A stretch of DNA of 64,000 nucleotides, taken from the NCBI GenBank assembly GCA_010279815.1, contig QEOQ01000670.1, positions 531,857 through 595,856 on the forward strand, written 5' to 3'. Each line of letters starts with the position of its first letter. The stretch's first letter is position 1. The stretch is from Brachionus plicatilis (lineage: Eukaryota > Rotifera > Eurotatoria > Ploima > Brachionidae). Made by a program: the position numbers and the translations under genes. Shown here one piece after another: positions 43,701 through 55,406 of this stretch. The notes beneath the pieces are model-generated. The model did no database searches. It was given only the letters and a program-made list of their open reading frames with translations, and was not told the DNA's origin.

Positions 43701-46700
43701 AAATCGCGAGCAATTCGCCAGGCCAAAGATGAGCGCACATTTCACATATTTTACCAGTTATTGCGCGGCGCATCTGCCAAAGACCGCCAAGAATACTTGC
43801 TTGACGACCTCAAGTCTTACACATACATGTCCAATCCGTACATACCAATACAAGGAGTCGACGAAGTCGAGGAATACAACAACACAATAAAGGCCATGCA
43901 CATAATGGGCATCAACAACGATGACATCATATCCATAGTACGAACTGTGTCTGGAGTTTTACAAATGGGAAATTTGCAGTTTAAGCAAGAGCGTCAATCG
44001 GACCAGGCCACTCTGCCGGACAATACTGTTGCGCAAAAAGTCTGCTATCTTTTCGGCCTCAATGTCACCGATTTTACGCGCTCATTGCTTAAGCCAAAGC
44101 TTAAAGTGGGACGCGATTTTGTGACCAAAGCACAAAACAAAGAGCAAGTTGAGTTTGCTGTCGAAGCGATTGCCAAGGCGATCTATGAGCGCATGTTCAA
44201 GTGGATAGTCCAGCGCATCAATAAATCCCTAGACAGATCGAAGAGACAAGGCGCCTCGTTCATCGGCATTTTGGACATTGCTGGCTTTGAGATATTTCAG
44301 CTAAATTCATTCGAACAATTGTGCATCAATTACACTAATGAAAAACTTCAACAATTGTTCAATCACACCATGTTCATACTGGAACAGGAGGAGTACAAAC
44401 GCGAGGGTCTAGAATGGAAGTATATTGACTTTGGCCTCGACTTACAGCCCACCATTGACTTGATTGAAAAGCCGATGGGAATTTTGAGCCTTTTGGACGA
44501 AGAGTGCCTCTTCCCTAAGGCCACTGATCGAACTTACTGCGACAAATTGGTCGCCTCACATGCCACTCATCCCAAATTCGGCAAACCATCTTTTAAGTCA
44601 ACCTATGACTTCAGCATCATTCATTACGCTGGCAAGGTGGACTATTCGGCCGATCAATGGCTCATGAAAAATATGGACCCACTCAATGATAATATTGTCG
44701 CGCTGCTACAAGCTTCAAGTGATTCGTTCACTAGAGAAATATGGAAAGATGGTAAGTGTTGGGAATTTTTTTTTTTTGTTCAAGATAAAAATGAGGAATA
44801 CATTGAAGAATACATATTTGAAAAAAATTTATTAGAATTTTAATTTTAAATAATTGTTTTTTTACTTTGCTTTTAAAAAAATTTTTTTTTTATTTCAAAT
44901 TTTACAGTCGTTGTTTGGGGTATTATACCCAGACGAGTGACTCGATCAATAGTACCTGATTATAGTAAGTACAAATGTGGTTTTGAATGTTTGAATTTGG
45001 ATTTTGTCTGCATGTTTGAGTGATACTGAATTTATGTCATTTTGTACTTGGAATAATGAAATTTTTTTTTTTCTTTTGAGACTTTTCAATTTAAAATTTT
45101 TAAATTAAATTGCATTTTTTTGGCTTGATGGTGATAAAATGAAATTAATTTTTAGTCATAGATAATACAGACAATATTTTGGGTTTTGTGAAGTTCAGTA
45201 CAAAAGAACAGAACAAATTATATAAAACTGAATAACTTTTTGCTAAAAGTTTAAAATTAGTGCCAAATAATTAGTAAATGCAACATGTTGCGACATTCAG
45301 AGTTGCATCAACTGTCAAAGTCTGCTAATGATGTGCAAAATATCTGCAAAATGCACTGTGCATGAACACATTGAAATCACGAAACTAATTTTTAACTTAA
45401 AGAAAAAAAGTTTTTCAATTTTTTACTATTTATTTCTGTTCTTTTTATCATTTTGTACTGAATTTCACAAAATCTTTATTTTGTGAAATAAAATATTTTT
45501 GATTTTTTCTCAATTATAAATTAAGTGATCACCAGAATTTTTTATATTTACGACTAAAAAATTTTATAAAAATGAAGTAATAAAAACATTTAAATTTTTT
45601 TTTTAGAATTAAATTTTTTTATTGCTAAATTTTTAATTGAGGAAAGATTAAAATATTTTATAAAAAGATAGAAATTAAATGAAATCATATTTTTAAATTT
45701 TAAATTCATATTCTACAAAAAATCTGAGCATGCCATGTAAACGATTAAGTACCAAAAAAAAATTACATTTGTAAAGTTTTTGCAGAATATGACTTTATTT
45801 AAAATTTAAAATATCTGTCTTCCACTTAAGCAATTTGAAATTTGTTTACAGAAAGATATTATTAACATTCTGCAAATTAATCCTGTTCCTTTCTAGCATT
45901 TTTTTTTAAAATACATTTTCACCAAATATGAACCGTAGCGTACCAATTTAATTTCAAATCTAATAATTTTGCGAGACTCAACCTAACTATTTGATTTTTT
46001 TTTTTTAAATAAAAGCCAATTACTTTTGCTAATTGTTAAATTTCTTTTCTTAATAATTATTTACTTAGTTAGAGCTTTAAAAATATTAAAAATTGATAAA
46101 CTTAACAGTAAGTTTATGGATTGGAGCGAAATGATAAAAGATTATTTTATTGCTAAATTTAAAAATTTATTAAAATTATAAATTTTCATTAAATAAAAAA
46201 ACTCTTATACTTAGATAATAAATAAGCAAAAAAAATTACTTTTAATAATTTAAATTTTTTTTTCTAAATATTAAAATGAGAAAACATTTGAATTATTTTT
46301 GAAAAGATACAAATTATGTGCAAGGATAATTGTTTATTGAGATAATTATTATATAACTAAATATTAAAATTAAGTAAATTAGAAAATTTTAATTAAATAA
46401 AAATACTTAAACTTAAATAAAAAATATCTATAGAATAAAAAAAATTCTTTGAAGTATAAAAAACAAATTATTATAGCATAAAAATTCAATTAAATTTGAA
46501 CTATTGAATAAAAATATATATCTAAAAATACTTTCATACATTAAAGAATAAAAAATAATAGCTAGAGTTTAAAAAAAATCAATTCTCAAGTGGTCTGGTT
46601 TCATTTTTGATGGTTTATTTAAATCAACAACCTCATCTTCAGCTTTCCTTTTTCTTGGACGTCCACGACCTCTTTTTCTTTTAGCCTCATTTTCAACACT

Positions 46701-49700
46701 AATTTCTAGTTGGCATTCGTTATATTTAAGAGAATGTGAACCAGTTTTTGATTTTTTTCGATGTGAATCGATCCTGAGAAATTCTTAAAGTTCAGTAATA
46801 TTGGTCAATACCTTGACTTTATCCCATTCTACCTTGTTTTTTGGCATTTTAAATTTTTTTGTAATTTTACAAAAAAAATAGCTATATTGCAAAGTTTTTA
46901 TACTATAGTTGCAAATGTTATACTTAATAAAAATAAATAAATTTATGCTACATTTTATTTCCTTATTCTATAAAGTTTTTCTTCATTCTATAGTTTTTTT
47001 TATTTATCAAAATCCATCGCCCAATAATTATTATATTTCTAAATATTAAAATTAAGTAAAATTAGAAATTTTCAAGCTAATAGAAATACTTTAACATAGA
47101 TAAAAAATAAAGAAAAAATTTTTTTTCCCCAATAATTAAAATTTTTATTTAATAGATACAAATTTTATACAAAGATAGTAATTAAACTAGATAATTGTAT
47201 ATTAAAAAAATATTTTATTTTAACATCTAAAAAATAGAGTAAAATAAGAAATTTAAATTAATAAAAAAATTCTTTTAACTTGAAAAACAAAAAATTTTTA
47301 TAAAATAATTTTTTTTTATTTTTTTAATTTTAAAATGAGGAAACATTAGAATTTTTTTTGAATAGATACAAATTTTATACAAAGATAGGCAAATTGAAGT
47401 TCATGATCAAATGTAAATTTCAAATCAAAATTTTTGGTTTTTGATTAATTTTAATTAATATTAAAATATCATTTAAAGCCATGATTTTGATAACTCAATG
47501 TCGATTTTAAATTTGTCTTAAAAGTTTTCAAATAACTATTTAAGAACAATCAATAAAAAAAGATTTGTAAAAATAGAAAAAAAAGAAAAAAAATCAAATA
47601 GAAAAAAAAATACTTATTTTTTTTTCAATTAAAATTATAAGCTTCTTATGTTTAATATTAAAACAAATTAAAAAAAGCTAATTTAGAAATTTTTTTAAGA
47701 TTTTAATCAATTAAGTTTTGATCTTTTGATCATGATCATGAACTTCAAGTTGCCACAAAGATAGTAATTAAACTAGATAATTGTATATTAAAAAAATTAT
47801 TTTATTGTTAAATCTAAAAAATATAGTAAAATAAGAAATTTAAATTAATAAAAAAATTCTTTTAACTTGAAATACAAACAATTTTTATAAAATAATTTTT
47901 TTTTATTTTTTAATTTTAAAATGAAGAAAAATTAGAATTTTTTTTGAATAGATACAAATTTTTGTGCAAAGCTAAAAAATAATTTAAAATTTTTTTTTTC
48001 AGCCGAAATAGTCGGCATGGCAGTGACAGAAGGCGCAGATAATCCGACATTCGGCCAAAGAACCAAAAAAGGCATGTTCAGAACAGTAGGCCAACTTTAC
48101 AAGGAGCAATTGTTCAAATTGATGTCCACCCTGCGCAATACCAACCCGAATTTTGTGCGCTGCATAATACCAAACCACGAGAAGCGAGCTGGCAAAATAG
48201 ACTCGCCGCTGGTCCTCGACCAGCTTAGATGCAACGGTGTCCTAGAAGGAATCCGCATATGCCGCCAAGGCTTTCCCAATCGCATCCCCTTCCAGGAATT
48301 TCGCCAGCGCTACGAAATTCTGTGTCCCAACGTGATACCCAAGGGCTTCATGGACGCCAAGTTGGCGTGCGAAAAAATGATCAAAGACCTTGAGCTGGAC
48401 GAGAACCTGTTCCGAGTGGGACAGTCCAAGCTGTTTTTCAGAGCGGGCGTGCTCGCTCACCTGGAAGAGGAACGCGACATGAAGCTCACCGATGTGATCG
48501 TGCAGCTACAGGCCGTGTGTCGCGGCCTCCTCGCCAGAAAAAACTACCAGAAAAAAATCCAACAAGTGAACGCCATGCGCATCATCCAGCGCAATGGTCG
48601 AGCTTTTCTCAAGCTCAAAAATTGGCACTGGTGGCGTCTATTCACCAAAATAAAGCCCTTGCTCCAAGTGACTCGCCAGGACGAGGAAATATTCAAGAAG
48701 GAGGAGGAAATAAAAAAGTTCAAAATGGAATACGACAAGCAGACAAGCCAGTGCAGAGAGCTGGAGATTCGCTCCGCCAGTTTGATGCAGGAAAAGCTGT
48801 CGCTGGCCGAACAGCTGCAGCAGGAGATCGAGGCGCACGCAGAGACCGAGGAGACCAAGAACAGGAGTGTGGCGCGCAAACAAGAGCTGGAAGAAATGCT
48901 CCAGGACTATGTGGCCAAGCTGGAAGAGTCTGACTCGCGAGTCCAAGAAGTGCTCGTCGAAAAACGCAAACTCCAACAAAACATCCAGGACTTGACCGAG
49001 CAGCTGGAAGAAGAAGAGCAGACCAGACAAAAGTACCAGCTGGAAAAGATTCAATTCGAGAACAAGCTCAAAACGCTGGAACAGGACTTGGCCGTCCACG
49101 CCGAGCTGGGCACCAAGGTGGCCAAGGAAAAGAAGAACCTGGAGGACAAGCTGAACAATGTGCTGAGCAGCCAGAGCGAGGATGGCGAAAAAATCAAGCA
49201 CCTGCTCAAACTAAAGGCCAAGCTGGAGTCCCAAATTGGCGATCTGGAAGAACGCTTGCGCAAGGAAACTGAGCTGAGGCAGAAGCTGGAGCGTCAGCGG
49301 GGCCAAATGGAACTCGAGCTGTCCGAACTGCGCGACCAGCTGAGCGAAAGGAACCAACAAGTGAACGAACTGCAGTGTCAGCTGCAGAAGCGCGAACAAG
49401 AATTGACTGCCGTGTTCAACAAGTCCGAGGAAGAGGCCAATTTGAAGAGCGGGATTCAGCGGGAGCTGCGCGAACACCAGTCGCAGATGCAGGACCTGAG
49501 AGAGGACTTGGAGTCGGAGAGGGAAGCTCGAAAAAGAGCTGAAAAAGAAAAGCGCGATCTGATGGAAGAGGTGGAATCACTCCGCAATGAAATCACTGAC
49601 CAGAACGACACCAGCTCGGTCATCCAGGAGCAGTTCAGGCGCCAAAATGACGAGGTGTTCGTGCTCAAGCGCAAATTGGAAGAGGAAAATCAGCTAAAGG

Positions 49701-52700
49701 AAGCCACTGTGCTCGAGCTCAAGACCCGCTTCAATCGCCAAATCGAAGAGCTCAATGTGGAAATAGACAATTTGAGAAAGAGTGGCACTCAAATGGCCAA
49801 GCAGAAGCAGCTGCTGGAGGCCGAGAACGTCGACCTGGCCAACGAGGTCAAAAATTTGAGCCAGCTGAGAGGCGAATCGGAGAGAAAGAGAAAACTGCTC
49901 GAGAGCAGTGTGCAGGAGTTGAACTACAAGGTGGCCGATGGCGACCGCTACAAGCAGGAGATGGCCGAGCGCATTCAAAAATTGCACGCCGAGAACGAAC
50001 AGTTCAGAACGTTCAGCATTGACGCCGAGTCCAGAGTGGTGCAGACAGAGAAGAGTGTGAACGTGCTGAAGACGCAGCTGATGGAGGCCCAGGAGGCCAA
50101 CCAGGAGGAAATAAGACAAAAGCTGTCGCTGCAGGCCAAGATAAGACAAATAGAGGACGAGAACAACCAGCTGCGCGAGGCCCTTGACGACAAAAATGAC
50201 CGAGAAGACAAACTGAAGGCAAGTGTCAAGCAACTGCAGGAGCAACAGGCCCTGAGCAAGAAACAAAGCGAGCTGGACCGGGCCGAGCTCGAACAAGTGG
50301 ACGAGCTCAAGCGAAAGTACGCCAAAGACTTGGAGCTGATGGAGCGCGAGCTGGACGAGAGCAGGACGCTCGCCGACAAGCTCGACAAGTCGAAAAAAAA
50401 GCTGCAAAACGACTATGCCGATGTGACTGTCGAGCTGGACAGATTCAAGAGCATGTACATGCAGTTGGAAAAGCAGCAGAAGAACTTTGACAAAAAGCTG
50501 ATTGAAGAGAGGGGCATACGCGAGCAGCTGACGGCCGAAAAGGAGGCCGTCGAGCGGGACTCGCGCGAAAAAGAGACGCGTCTGCTCCAAGTGCAGCGCG
50601 AGAGCGACGAGCGCACCGCTCTGCTCGCTGACATGGAAAAAAAGTACAAGCAACTGAAGCTGGCCTACGAGGACACATTGTCACACAAGGACGATGTGGG
50701 CAAGAATGTGCATGAGCTGGAGAAGGCAAAGCGGCAGCTGGAGGCGCAGCTGGAAGAACAGCGGCTGCACGCCGAGGAGCTCGAGGACGAGCTGCAGGCG
50801 GCCGAGGACGCCAAGCTCCGTCTAGAGGTCAATCAGCAGGCCACCAAGGCCCAGCTGGAGAAGAAGCTGCAGGAGACGGCCGACTTGGCCGAGGAGAAGC
50901 TCAAGGCGCTAATGAAGACGGTGCGCGACCTCGAGGCCGACGTGGACGACGAGCGCAAGCAGCGCGCCGCCGCCACCAGCGCCCGCAAAAAGTTCGAGAT
51001 GGACTGGAGTGACATGAGGGCCCAGCTGGACGAGGCCAACCGGCTCAAGGACGACCAGTTCAAGCAGATCAAAAAGCTGAGCGTCACTTTGAAGGAGGTG
51101 ACGCGCGAGTGCGATGAGATGAGGCTGAGCAGGGACGAGACCATGGCCAGTGGCAAGGAATGGGAGAAAAAGATGAAGGCGTTTGATGTGCAGCTGGTGC
51201 AGTTGCAGGAGGAGAAGGAGGCCGCTGAGAGGATGAGAAAGCAGGCGGCGGCCGAACGCGACGAGCTGCAGCACGAGCTGGACTCGGTGGCGAGCGGCAA
51301 GAGCGCCCACGCTGAAGAAAAGCGCCGCCTCGAGGCAAAGCTTATCGAGCTCGAAGAGGAGCTTGAAGAGGAGCAGAGCAATGCTGAGCAAATGGCCGAA
51401 AAGATGAAGAAAATGCAGGCGGACTTGGAAAAGGTGGCCAATGATTTGCTCGCCGAAAAGTCGAGTGTGTCGCGCGCCGAAAGTGCTAAGATTTTGCTCG
51501 AGAGGCAGAATAGGGAGCTCAAGGACAAAATAGTTGAGCTTGAGGAAACTGCCAAGGTCAGGGCCAAGGCTGTCATTGCCAATTTGGAGCAGAAAATAGC
51601 CACTGTTGAGGAACAGCTGCATTTGGAGGCGGCTGACAAACACAAGCTTTCGCGTGAGCTTAAGAAGGCAGACAAACGAGTCAGAGATTTGCAGGCTCAG
51701 GTCGATGAGGAACGAAGGCACACTGACAACTACAAGGAACAGGTATTGGGCATCCTTTTTTTTTTTTTTCTTTTTGATTTACAGATAAAGAAAGAGATTT
51801 TGATGATGTAGAGGAAATAAAATCCGGCATCTTGAAGTCGATGATCAATTCAAAAATGATATCTTTACAGTGGTGTTAAGATATCTGTATTTTACTATTT
51901 TTTACTATATTTTACGTAAAATTGCCATAGTAAAATTTTGTAAATTTACGGTATTTTACGTAAATATAGTAAAAAATTGTAAAAACCAAAATGTCCAAAA
52001 AAAACCGAAATTTTGACATTTTTTAAAATTTTTTTGTTTTTTTTTTTAGTTTATTATTTTTAAAGAAAAAAAAATTTTGTAAGTATTACTTTTTTTTCAC
52101 CTTTTTTTACGTAAATTATGGTAATTTTTGGTAAATTTTAATTAAAAAGAGTAAAAATACGGAAAATAATGAACATTTTTTTAAAAAAACTTATATACAT
52201 TTTTAACTGTTTTTTTTTAAACAGAATATTTAATCGCTAAAATTTATAAAATTTTAAAAAATCGATAAAATATAAAGTAATGGTTCGACCATCCACCTTC
52301 TTTCTTAATAACCATTTTAATTACCTTAATTCAAATTGTTTATTAATTTAATTTTAAGCTGTGTTTTTATAGTTACAAAAATTATTTCTTTTTTTAAGTG
52401 ATTTATATAATTCTGACACTTTTCGGGAGTTAATGTGTTTTCAAACTCTTTCTAAGCAATTTGAATTAAGGTAATTAAAATGGTTATTAAGAAAGAAGGT
52501 GGATGGTCGAACCATTACTTTATATTTTATCGGTTTTTTTAAATTTTAAAAATTTTAGCGATTAAATATTTTGTTTAATAAAAAACAGTTAAAAATGTAT
52601 ATAAGTTTTTTTTAAAAAATTTTCATTATTTTCCGTATTTTTTCTCTTTTTAATTAAATTTACCAAAATTTACGGAAAAAAAGGTAGAAAAAAGTAAAAC

Positions 52701-54549
52701 TTACAAATTTTTTTTTTTTTTTTAAATAATAAACTAAAAAAAAACAAAAAATTTTTAAAAAATGTAAAAATTTCGGTTTTTTTTTGGACACTTTGGTTTT
52801 TACTATTTTTTACTATATTTTACGAAAAATATAGTAAATTTACGTAAAATACCGTATATTAACTAAATTTTAATTTGGCAATTTTACGTAAATTAACGTA
52901 ATTATTTCTGCAAAATGTATCAGCCGATACAAACTTTGTGCCACAAAAATTAAGTCTCTGCAAAATCTCTGCAAGTCTGCAAAGCATTAAATGTGTCAGA
53001 AAATTATTAAAATTAAATTGCAGAGTTATTGCAGAGACTTAATTTTGGTGGTACAAAGTTTGTATCAGCTGATGCATTTTGCAGAACAATTTTTGGACTC
53101 AGAGTAAAAAAGCTATTTCATTTTCGAATTTTTGTTTTTGTTCTTTGTTGAAATAACATTGAAAAAGTGCGATGTTTCAAATGTTTTTTTCAGTTTCAAA
53201 TAAAAAAATAATTTTAAGTTAATATTGCGCGCATTTTCATTTTTGAAATTGAACACTTTAGTGAAAAACAATGAGTTTAATTTTTATTTAGAAATTTGAA
53301 AAAAATATTGAAAATTATTTTTTTTATCTAGTTAAAGATTAAACAATCATTTTTAATAAAGTTGAGTCGTTCGCTATTATAAAATTGATCAAAATGACCT
53401 TTTATTTTAATTGTAAGTTTCAAAATTTTGATTTGAAATTTACATTTGATCATAAACTTCAATTTGCCTAAATGTATTAACTGATTTCTCGTAAAGTTTA
53501 TTTGATTTTTATCTAGCATTCTTAAAATAAAATTTAAAAAAGAAATTCAAAAAATTAATTGCAAATAAATAAGGTTTAATTTTTTGTGCTTGAATTACAA
53601 AATGTATACAATGTTGAAATAACATTACAATAGATAAAATTAAAAAAACTCAAATCCAATAAATTATGAGGTTTTTCAAAAGAGAATAGTAATTATTAGG
53701 ATCAAAAGAATTTCTTAAGCTACCAATATTCGGGATATTTCACTAAAAAGATTAAATTTCTAGTTTTGAAAATTAATTTTTTACAATTTCTTTTATTAAA
53801 AGATTGAAAAATTACAAACTAAACTTAAAACAAATAAACGGGCAATAGATGAAAATGAAGAAGAAATGACACAATTGAGAAGTCGGTATCGAAAAGCCAC
53901 CCGGGACATTGATGAATTAAACGAACAAATTGATAAACTAAAACTAGAAATAAATACACTTCGTTCCAGACCAAGGTAAATTGATGTCATTTAAAAATCC
54001 AAGTCTTTTAACCTAACCACTACCATCACTCAAAAAACTTTTAGATTTAATAGTTAATTCTAACTTTTTTTTTTTTTTAATTTAAATAGTAGCAAATTAA
54101 CGTAAGTAACTGTAGACGTAAAATTCCATTTTTTGTTTTTTGTTTTCAATAAATAAAAACATTTTTTAATTGTTATTATTTAGTTTTTTTAATAAAATTA
54201 TTATTTTTTTAATCAATTAGTTTAGTTAAATTAGTCATGGCTGCATGTTTAGATTTTTGTAACTAAATTAACCGCTAATAGAAAAACATTTATTATTTTG
54301 TTTTAAATTTTGGACCCTATTTTTTTTAGAACTTCATCAATGTTTGCCAGCAAAGTAAGACAGTCAAGCGGAATAGCGAAAATATTGAGTGAGACCCAAG
54401 ACTTGGATGACGATGATTTGGATAACACTTTTACCAGTCATCATAATACAGGAAGTAATGGTGGTGGCTTGTCATTAACATCTGGAGCGAATGGCTCGCA
54501 CAGCTCATTAAGCACAATAAGCAGCAATAAAGAGTCACCAACATCTTAA
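40784..54549 (+). CDS. Non-muscle (cytoplasmic) myosin II heavy chain, about 2029 aa
   Basis: Constitutive exons, all in phase: 40784-41227, 41283-41576, 41906-41998, 43626-44751, 48003-51742, 53803-53975 and 54330-54549. The order is N-terminal SH3-like domain ([14 protein letters not shown]), motor with P-loop [10 protein letters not shown] (about residue 211), switch I NDNSSRF, switch [11 protein letters not shown], relay [16 protein letters not shown], actin-binding loop 2, and converter [19 protein letters not shown] motifs and [14 protein letters not shown] follow, then about 1100 residues of coiled-coil rod and a Ser/Gly-rich non-helical tailpiece. [25 protein letters not shown] and [10 protein letters not shown] match the zipper/MYH9-11 type, not muscle myosin. 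The protein forms bipolar actomyosin filaments for cytokinesis and cortical tension. Exons are far more GC-rich than introns. The 3740-nt exon encodes converter plus most of the rod. A second ATG at 40835 could be used. Optional exons are listed separately. Confidence 0.95.
41660..41674 (+). other. Candidate 15-nt alternative microexon at myosin loop 1
   Basis: Between exons 2 and 3, at the intron that splits motor loop 1 (LKDA|GELEAQ), the sequence TTAAATGTGTCGACT is bounded by AAAAAAG and a strong donor GTAAGT. Included, it adds exactly five residues in frame (LNVST). Vertebrate MYH10 and MYH11 carry alternative inserts at this same loop. The acceptor tract is weak, so this is a hypothesis. 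Confidence 0.35.
41690..41726 (+). other. GC-rich hairpin in the myosin loop-1 intron
   Basis: Arms 41690-41704 and 41712-41726 pair at 12 of 15 positions around a TTTTATA loop. This is one of the few GC-rich spots in the introns. It begins about 15 nt after the candidate loop-1 microexon donor. A tRNA reading was tried and rejected. It could be an RNA structure affecting splicing. Confidence 0.4.
44908..44964 (+). other. Candidate 57-nt cassette exon in myosin loop 2
   Basis: The segment is preceded by a long pyrimidine tract ending TTTTACAG and followed by GTAAGT. Its length (19 codons) and phase fit exactly between exon 4 (ends WKD plus G) and the exon at 48003 (starts CC GAA ATA). Skipped, the junction reads WKD-A-EIVGM, the normal family sequence. 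Included, it adds [19 protein letters not shown] and changes Ala to Thr. The site is the 50K/20K (actin-binding) loop 2, where vertebrate MYH10 has its alternative B2 insert. RRVT resembles a basophilic-kinase site. The exon lies about 155 nt after exon 4 in a 3.25-kb intron. Confidence 0.65.
45176..45480. mobile_element. MITE in myosin intron 4, about 305 bp
   Basis: The left end (ATTTTGGGTTTTGTGAAGTT followed by CAGTACAAAA) and the right end (TTTTGTACTGAATTTCACAA followed by AATCTTTATT) are inverted repeats of about 30 bp with a few differences. There is no coding content, and the flanking duplication was not resolved. Confidence 0.6.
46569..46847 (-). pseudogene. AT-hook protein relic inside myosin intron, antisense
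   Basis: One frame starts [20 protein letters not shown], meets a single TAA, and continues in the same frame as [16 protein letters not shown]. It then passes through [17 protein letters not shown], a strong AT-hook (RGRPRK) with a nuclear-localisation-type flank, before the final stop. The continuity of frame on both sides of one stop suggests a recent nonsense change in a small gene or transposon-encoded protein. A 28-38-nt intron removing the stop would not restore the frame by my reading. The family is not identified. Confidence 0.5.
47154..48000. repeat. Tandem duplication of ~215 bp interrupted by a MITE
   Basis: The unit beginning AGATACAAATTTTATACAAA at 47154 recurs at 47383 and, after the MITE 47398-47754, resumes with TAGTAATTAAACTAGATAAT and ends in a further AGATACAAATTTTTGTGCAAA at about 47951. 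The two long copies (about 47160-47390 and 47757-47990) are nearly the same. The array abuts the acceptor of the 48003 exon. Confidence 0.75.
47398..47754. mobile_element. GGCAAATTGAAG-family MITE, copy 3 (357 bp)
   Basis: Starts GGCAAATTGAAGTTCATGATC and ends GATCATGAACTTCAAGTTGCC. It is flanked by a perfect 9-bp direct repeat ACAAAGATA at 47389-47397 and 47755-47763. It lies in the myosin intron, inserted inside the tandem duplication. A right-end fragment of the same family, ending CTTCAATTTGCC at 53468, lies in a later myosin intron. Confidence 0.88.
51880..52892. mobile_element. Large foldback element in myosin intron 5, about 1 kb
   Basis: Arms of about 455 bp (51880-52340 and 52456-52892) are inverted copies around a unique centre of about 115 bp. 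Inner arm landmarks are GGTTCGACCATCCACCTTCT on the left and AGAAGGTGGATGGTCGAACC on the right. Outer landmarks are the TTTTACTATTTTTTACTATA blocks, and TTTACGTAAA motifs occur along both arms. No ORF is present. Target duplication not resolved. Confidence 0.85.
52908..53084. mobile_element. Short palindromic MITE, 177 bp
   Basis: The left arm CTGCAAAATGTATCAGCCGA... (to about 52962) and the right arm ...TCAGCTGATGCATTTTGCAG (from about 53029) are inverted copies of about 55 bp with few mismatches. Both contain TTAAGTCTCTGCAA or its complement. The element sits directly beside the larger foldback at 51880-52892. Confidence 0.8.
53145..53320. repeat. Dispersed repeat, copy 1
   Basis: The block GTTGAAATAACATTGAAAAA, then GTGCGATGTTTCAAAT, then TTTAGTGAAA and GAAAAAAATATTGAAAATT, also appears in the same order at 57155-57320. 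A third partial copy lies at 53570-53640 (TGTATACAATGTTGAAATAA). Ends and class were not resolved. Confidence 0.65.
54090..54101 (+). other. Candidate 12-nt microexon in myosin tailpiece
   Basis: Between exon 7 (ends RP plus AG) and exon 9 (A ACT TCA), the segment TAGCAAATTAAC is bounded by a pyrimidine-rich tract with AAATAG and a donor GTAAGT. Skipping gives RP-R-TSS; inclusion gives RP-SSKLT-TSS, a net gain of four residues with extra Ser/Thr at the start of the non-helical tail. Frame is kept both ways. Confidence 0.45.
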
Positions 54550-55406
54550 TTAGAAGAAAATATCCAATTATTTTAACCTGAGAATGACTTAGTATCTGCC
54601 ATATACAATTCCCAACAACATCAATTTTTTTAGTCAAACAACCAACTGTCCAGTCATTTTTAATATACCCTCTTCTTTTAGCTATGTCTTAAATCGGACA
54701 GTTTTAAGTTTTCACTTTAGAAAAATCGATTTTATTTTTTTTTAATTAAAAAAGATAATTATTTTTTTTTTGTAATGACCAACTATTTTTACACAAGCAT
54801 TTTAAATTTGACGACGAAGCATACTATTGAAAGAGAAAATTTATAAAAATAAGAATTAATTTTTTACTATTTGTCTTTTTTTTATTTTAAAAATTATTAA
54901 TCAACATTTATAATTTACTTAAAACTTTATTCAAATTTTCATCTTGAAAAAATTTCAATTTCATATATATACAAATTTAGTTTTATTAAGAATTTAATAA
55001 ATATTTAAAAAAAAGTAGATATTTATATCCATAAATTATTTTATTTTTATCTAAAAAAGCTGATTTCAATTTGTGTTTTAGATTAAGAAACTGTTTTTAG
55101 AAACAATTTTTTAGGGTTCATTTTTTCAATAATTTTTTTGTAATACTCAGAAACAAATTATTGATTATCATGGTCCAGAAAGAGTATAAATCAGAAAAAA
55201 AAAATCATTTGAGAATGTGATGTCAAAGAATATTTTTTATATGGAACAAGTGTATATAATAAAATTTTGAAAAACAAAATGGTATTCTAATTTTTATTAA
55301 AAATTCAACCGGGGCTGATTTAAATAAAAAGCTAAAAGTAAAGCAAAACAAAATAGCCAATTTATTAAAGAACTTTTAAATCTATTTTTAAAAAAAAACC
55401 TTCAAT
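54550..55406. other. Myosin 3' UTR and convergent spacer
   Basis: The stretch lies between the convergently oriented myosin and LRR genes. The first few hundred bases have mixed composition consistent with a 3' UTR. I see no further gene. Confidence 0.45.

Noticed and set aside
44740..44843. Read-through C-terminus of myosin exon 4 ([12 protein letters not shown]...)
   Set aside because: Sequence after 44751 is intronic: GGTAAGTG donor followed by a T-run; family alignment resumes at 48003.
48097..51721. Many long ORFs antisense or out of frame to the myosin rod
   Set aside because: Shadow frames of the GC-rich, heptad-repeating myosin exon; no independent start or domain.
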